Shown one piece after another: positions 59,206 through 64,000 of a stretch of 64,000 nucleotides of DNA. A program made the position numbers and the translations under genes. Origin of the DNA: Effrenium voratum (taxonomy: Eukaryota; Sar; Dinophyceae; Suessiales; Symbiodiniaceae); contig CAUJNA010003241.1 of NCBI GenBank assembly GCA_963377175.1, positions 427,001 to 491,000 on the forward strand, given 5' to 3'. Every line of letters begins with the position of its first letter. The first letter of the stretch is position 1. A model generated the notes under the pieces. The model did not search any database, was not told the DNA's origin, and worked only from the letters and a program-made list of their open reading frames with translations.

Positions 59206-59474
59206 GTTCGCGCCTTTGCGGCTGGCCCAGGAAGCCGCTCTCCGCATCCAGGCTGCGGAGGCTCGGGTGCCAGCCCTCAAATGCCAACTGGTGAGTTACA
59301 AAGCGTTTTTTCTTTTTGATGTGTCGGACCGGAAGGTTGGCAGTCCCTTTTTTGATTGGCAAGTTGTTTTCTGCTGTTCTCCTCATCAACGGCTGTTGAC
59401 AAGCATAACCTTTTTGTTCTACAGGTTTGCTTGTATGACTTATCAACGTCATTGCTCGTGAAACCAATCATCAC
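59206..59474 (+). CDS. Two exon-like segments of an unidentified plus-strand gene
   Basis: Exon 59206-59290 (FAPLRLAQEAALRIQAAEAR, then VPALKCQL, helical) ends at a canonical GTGAGT donor. After a 134-bp intron ending in CTACAG, exon 59425 to about 59474 continues in phase (VCLYDLSTSLLVKPIIT) to a possible GTGAAT donor. GT donors here contrast with GC donors elsewhere. No family recognised. Confidence 0.45.
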
Positions 59475-60008
59475 GGTGAATTACATGCCCTTGTTGGGCC
59501 TGCCAGAAGGTGATCTTCATTGCGTTTATCAATTGAAGGTGCACTCAGCCCCTTCAATTCACGGGTGCACCCGAGCATTGTGGGGCTGGTCGGGGTTCAA
59601 AAGGGCGGCATCCTGGTAAAAGAAAGGGCCACTGCACGCCTTGAATCATTCCAAAAACCACAGTTATGCAAACATAGGGATTGCGCCAGCTTTTGGGCTT
59701 TGTTTCTGAGCAGGTAAGCGGACGGCTGATTTCCGGTCTTTTGATTCACATGTGTAAGAAAAAGTGCCGGCAATGTGCTACCACTAGGACACAACTCTTG
59801 CAAGCATGGTCAGTCAGACTTCAGAATTGTGTTTTTGGCATAATACTCAAACTTGCGAATGTCAGTGTGGATTCGATGCCATGGGTGTCTCTTTTTTTTT
59901 TGAGGGTACCCTTTTTGGGGCTTTTTGGGGTGAAGCCACTCACTTTGGTCCATCTATTTAGAGACAGACCCCCAGGCCCCGAGCCACTTGGGCCACCCAT
60001 CGGCCCAG

Positions 60009-60089
60009 GAGGGCAAGCCGGACACGACCTCGCGGGTGCTGGGCTCCCTCTGGTCGGCGGCCGAGGACATCTTCCTGTTCTACCACCAG
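60009..60089 (+). CDS. Exon-like segment, 27 codons, unidentified gene
   Basis: An AG acceptor (CCCAG at 60004-60008), 27 open codons encoding EGKPDTTSRVLGSLWSAAED and IFLFYHQ, and a GC donor at 60090. High GC at third positions matches starch-synthase exons. It may belong with the exons at 59206-59474. Confidence 0.45.
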
Positions 60090-61174
60090 GCAGGACGAGT
60101 GACTGGGTTAGGCAGTTACCCCTTTTCCATGGAAGTAGGTTCCGCGGATTCCCTAAGGTAGTCTTCCAAGAACCCTCGCGTCAGCTTCCATGGTTGGAGG
60201 GAGGGTAGGCCAAGTAACATGAGCAAGGCCCACAATCTGGAGGCTGTTCCATGCTCAAGTATTTTGCCCCGAATGGAAGGATTCACTGGGAGAATTGCCA
60301 AAATAAGGCTCCGGTAAAGGTCCTCTAATCGAATGTTGCGCGTGTGCCCAGAGGGAAAGTGGCATTGATTCCGTTTCCTTGGCTGTACCAACCGCCATCC
60401 TGCTGCGCAGGTGATCTGATGTGAGAAGGCCGCTGAAGTGATTGCCCTGCCCGTGGGATGACACGTCTCATGATTCACCAGCAAGCATGACATGTGTGGG
60501 TCGCTTAATTCAAGAGATCGATAGATCGCACTCCTTCCTGAGGCTGTTTGATGATCCAAGAAAGGTTTTGCAGAGATCTCTCCAGCCTAACATGAGCCAG
60601 CGCATTTGCTCTGAGCACAGCATCAATCACACTGGGTGTATCAACTCGGGCAAAGCAAAGCACACGCGACGGCCCCATGGGACTCGGTGGAACTCGGCCG
60701 GTAACCGCGGTCTTCAAATGCAGAGACAAATGTCAATAGGCTTGGCGGCTTGGCCTGTGATTCTGATTCTATGAAAGCACTGTCAGTACTCAGAGCAATG
60801 GCTGATGGACGGGCACTTTCGACAAGTTCATTTTTGCTGTATTGTTCCTTGGGCTTTTCCATAGATCCACATCCAGGGCTGGGCCGGGCAGAGTTGGAAT
60901 GGGAGCGCAAGATTGCTACAGGCGATGAGCCCAAAAGATGATCTTTCAAAGATTAAGACTCGAGCGCAACTTCTGACCCTTGGCGATGTGCTAGACTTTT
61001 AAGGAACACAATTGCGAGCCTGTGAATCTGGGGTAAGCATCTTTATCCGTCCGGAGTGACAACCCTGAGTCCGCGGAGCAACTAGCCCCAACAGGGGGAG
61101 AGGCAACAACAACGAAGAAGTTGCAAACATAGCCGCGGGCACCCACAGTCTGTAGCCTGCAATGAAGCCCACAG
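60090..61174. other. No recognised gene up to the scaffold gap
   Basis: Short open frames with no motifs or clear exon boundaries. Confidence 0.4.
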
Positions 61175-61274
61175 NNNNNNNNNNNNNNNNNNNNNNNNNN
61201 NNNNNNNNNNNNNNNNNNNNNNNNNNNNNNNNNNNNNNNNNNNNNNNNNNNNNNNNNNNNNNNNNNNNNNNNNN
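61175..61274. other. Scaffold gap, 100 N
   Basis: Exactly 100 N bases, the usual placeholder of unknown real size. The sequence directly after it is element interior, not a continuation of the host sequence before it. Confidence 1.
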
Positions 61275-64000
61275 AAATTCTCAAGCCTGCCTTTGCAAGG
61301 CATGTCCCCAGACCAACGGAAAACCCTGCCAGTCAGCCAGCTGACTCTTGCAGAGGTCCAGTGGAGAAAATGTCTTCTGCCACTCTGGAAAGAAGCTTAG
61401 CAATTAGGTGGGAACACATCAAATGCACATTGCCAGTTGCATTGGTCTGGAAGGGCAAGCAGACTGTAGGCATTCTAGCTGAGAATCAAGAATTATATCT
61501 TTGGCACGCTGCTTTGTTCATATGTTAGTTGGCAGGGTGGCAGGCTGGCTTCTCAGTTACAAGGCCAACAAAGCAGCTGACAAAAGCAAATGGGCACTTG
61601 AGGCCATGAATTTGGGCATTTTGCCAGGGCGTTCTGCCTGCCTCTGCCTGGCCTTGCCATGCTCAATAAGTAGGCGGGAAAGAAAGCAGGCTGGCGTGTT
61701 TCTTGTCAACATTGTCAGCAGAAGCAAAGTGGGTCAGCCCTTCCCTACCCTACCCTATCAGGCTGAAAAAGCTTGAGCTGCCCAAGCTCATGGTACAGAT
61801 ACTGATGCAAAGCCTAATCACGCCCAATCAAGTCCAGCTATGACAAGCTAATGTGCCCTGGGCAAGCGAAGAAGCTGCCAAGGAGCAACAGGCCAGCTGT
61901 CCACGGGGTTTGCAAGTTGACCTTGGCAGCTAGCAGGCAATGAGTGGCAAATGAGTTGGCGTATTGTGTCACAGCATGCCAATTTCAGCACTGACACAAT
62001 TGATGGCATGACAGCTGTGCAAAGCAGGTCAGACATGAGCCACTCAGAACGCCCATTACAACATGCCCTACAGCAAGCCGTTCGAGAAAATTGTTCTAAG
62101 CTATGAGCCCTGCAAGGGTGGTCCTGCTGGCCAGCTAGCCTGTTGGCCTGCTTCAGCTTCTTGCCCTTCTATTGCACGGCTGCACAAGTCTGCAAGACAA
62201 GGACACTTCATGTCACAATTGCCAATTGAAGACTTGGTCTACGTTGCATTGCGTGGCCAGTCACTGAATCTGTAGTAAGCCATTCCTCTTGATGTTGTGT
62301 GTTTGCAAAAAGCCTCTTAGCCAAAATGGCTGACAAGATGCAATGCTTAAGAACTTCAGCCAACTGCAAGATCACAAAGACAGCCTCACCATCAACACGG
62401 GGCTCCTGAGGCTAGATACGGCCAGGAGAAAACATGCTAAACAGGTGTGAGAGGGACAGGAGTGGTGAATCATTTCAGGGTTCAGGCTGACTGCCCAACA
62501 CACCAAAAAGGGTGTGGACAGGAGGTGACATGATAGTGTTCAAAGACATACACAATGCCCAAAAAGTCAACACCATTGTTTTGAGCAATGCGTCCCCCAA
62601 AATGCTCTTTGGCACACTTGGCCTTGGGTATCCACATGGGCAGGCGTGAGGTGATTTTCAGGGTCAAACGTCTGAGAGAGATGGCCAGCCTGAAATTTTG
62701 GACTAGAATTCCTGCTGCTGGTGCCCCTGACTTGCATTATCATGATGGCAATTTCCAAACATGGGCCAGGCTCTGACCAAGATCTGTGCGCCCCTTCCAA
62801 CTGGCAGCAGGGCATTGTTTCATGGGTAGGCAGTCGGCATTCCACCTGCAAGCCTGCCTAAAGTGAGGCAGCCAACCATCATCATCCCTGAAAAGGAGAA
62901 TGCCATGCCACAAGGTTCAGTCAGTATACCCAATGGAGCCCAGGAGGGGGCAAGCTAGCTTTGGGAAGGGCAGGCGGATGTTACTACGTATTGGTTTTGG
63001 GATATTATTTGAGATGAAGGCCAAGGCAAGGGACCCATGCCTTGGATGCCCTGATTGCAGGTTATGTGTGGCCATTCCAGCCTTGACTAGTGTAAGGCAA
63101 TGAATGATGTGATGGAGGGCAGGGGCTTCAGCAGCAAATTCAGCTTTGATGTTGGAATGAAGGCGCCAAGCAACCAACGATTTCCTGAAAGTAATAAGAA
63201 TGCATGAGTGAACCAAGACACACCCAGATTCCAAAACGCATTGGGTTGTCTACATATTCCTTGCTCAACTCTCCTCCATGCAGGCAGCTTTTCCAGTCAC
63301 GCACACTGGCACCTGCTGTCTGGCCTGGGCGGGAGGTGAGGCACACTGCGCAACACAACAAAAATGGCTGCAAAGATGGGCCAAATTGGCATTTGTCCAC
63401 AACACCAGCTCAAGGGTTCCCAATGTCTTAAAGACAAAATCTCAGTTGGGGATGACTTGAACAGCCAACCAGCCACACATACCCTCATGGACTACCTGCC
63501 TGTCAATAAAAGCAAAGTGACAGCTGAAGCGGATGTCCAGGCCCCCGGCTTGTGTTGTGTTTTTGCCTGACCAAGGGCAAGCAGCACCAGCCCAAAACTG
63601 TCAACTGTCTCAGCACGGAAGGAAGAAACGCATCCCATTGGCAAGCGTTCTTTTGTCTTCATCGCTGAGTGCAACAGCATGAGTGCCAAGGGCGGCAATC
63701 TTTCTACCACGCTCGAGGGGACAGCTGTGAGACAATGTGCGCACTAGTTGACCTCCTCAAGCAATTCCAACCCCACTGGCATGGAAAGTGTGGGGCGCCT
63801 GCAGGCCAGGCAGGACCTATTCCAAGTCAGTAACTCATGCGCAGGAAGTTTCAAAAAAGGTTCAAGGCTAGAATGAGTGGGCAAGATAGACGGGCCTGCT
63901 GGCCTGCAGGCCTGAACATAGGCTTGCCAGAAATTCATGATAGGCAGGCCTGCTTGTCTACAGGCTTGATGCCAGAAAAAGACCCCTAGGCTGTCCGCCT
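61275..64000 (+). mobile_element. Second, diverged copy of the giant-element interior (truncated by gap and window end)
   Basis: Matches 38776-41490 in the same orientation over its whole length with roughly one to two differences per hundred bases (eye estimate) and several indels. It ends the window at the point matching 41490. It contains the element-type GCAGGCCTGC palindromes at about 63894-63912. Because it is not identical, it is not a simple assembly duplicate of the first. Confidence 0.9.

Overview
The window is nuclear DNA of a dinoflagellate, most like a symbiodiniacean or relative (inference). Signs seen directly: tiny exons of about 36-94 nt in large introns, almost every intron opening with GC instead of GT, strong simple-sequence content, minus-strand genes running head to tail, and decayed retro-inserted host sequence. 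No rRNA or credible tRNA gene was found. A 100-base N block at 61175-61274 marks a scaffold gap.

Region 1 (1-21.5 kb, plus strand) is one gene cut into at least 16 recognisable exons. It encodes a starch/glycogen synthase (glycosyltransferase family 5, GT-B fold). Its 5' exons lie before the window. The introns carry at least four families of dispersed 100-250 bp repeats, a G-quadruplex-prone GGGT tract, a CAAG-type tetranucleotide block and, just after the last recognised exon, a 15-bp minisatellite.

Region 2 (21571-51435) is a candidate 29.9-kb DNA mobile element. Two long imperfect inverted repeats (about 0.66 and 1.15 kb) end in ACCAG/CTGGT and are flanked on both sides by TTAA. Recognisable genes inside are on the minus strand: a two-exon DDE-type transposase-like protein, a DNA-methyltransferase-like protein, a lysine/alanine-repeat protein, a large split unknown gene, three small proteins (one coiled-coil, one tail-anchored), and an unidentified multi-exon gene set at 41.5-48.5 kb. 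The interior also has a 73-bp-period palindrome array, a second degenerate array, long CA and GAT tracts, and a dispersed GCAGGCCTGC palindrome nearly confined to the element.

Region 3 (51.4-61.2 kb) is layered retro-insertion: a 347-bp A-tailed retroposon with 25-bp target duplications, then an intron-poor ARF GTPase copy split by a 4.36-kb LINE. The LINE has a 15-bp target duplication and an inverted 5' half (ORF1 and endonuclease on minus, reverse transcriptase and RNase H on plus). A few exon-like islands of an unidentified plus-strand gene follow.

Region 4 (61275-64000), after the gap, is a diverged direct copy of 38776-41490 from inside the element, pointing to a second family member nearby or to a scaffolding problem.
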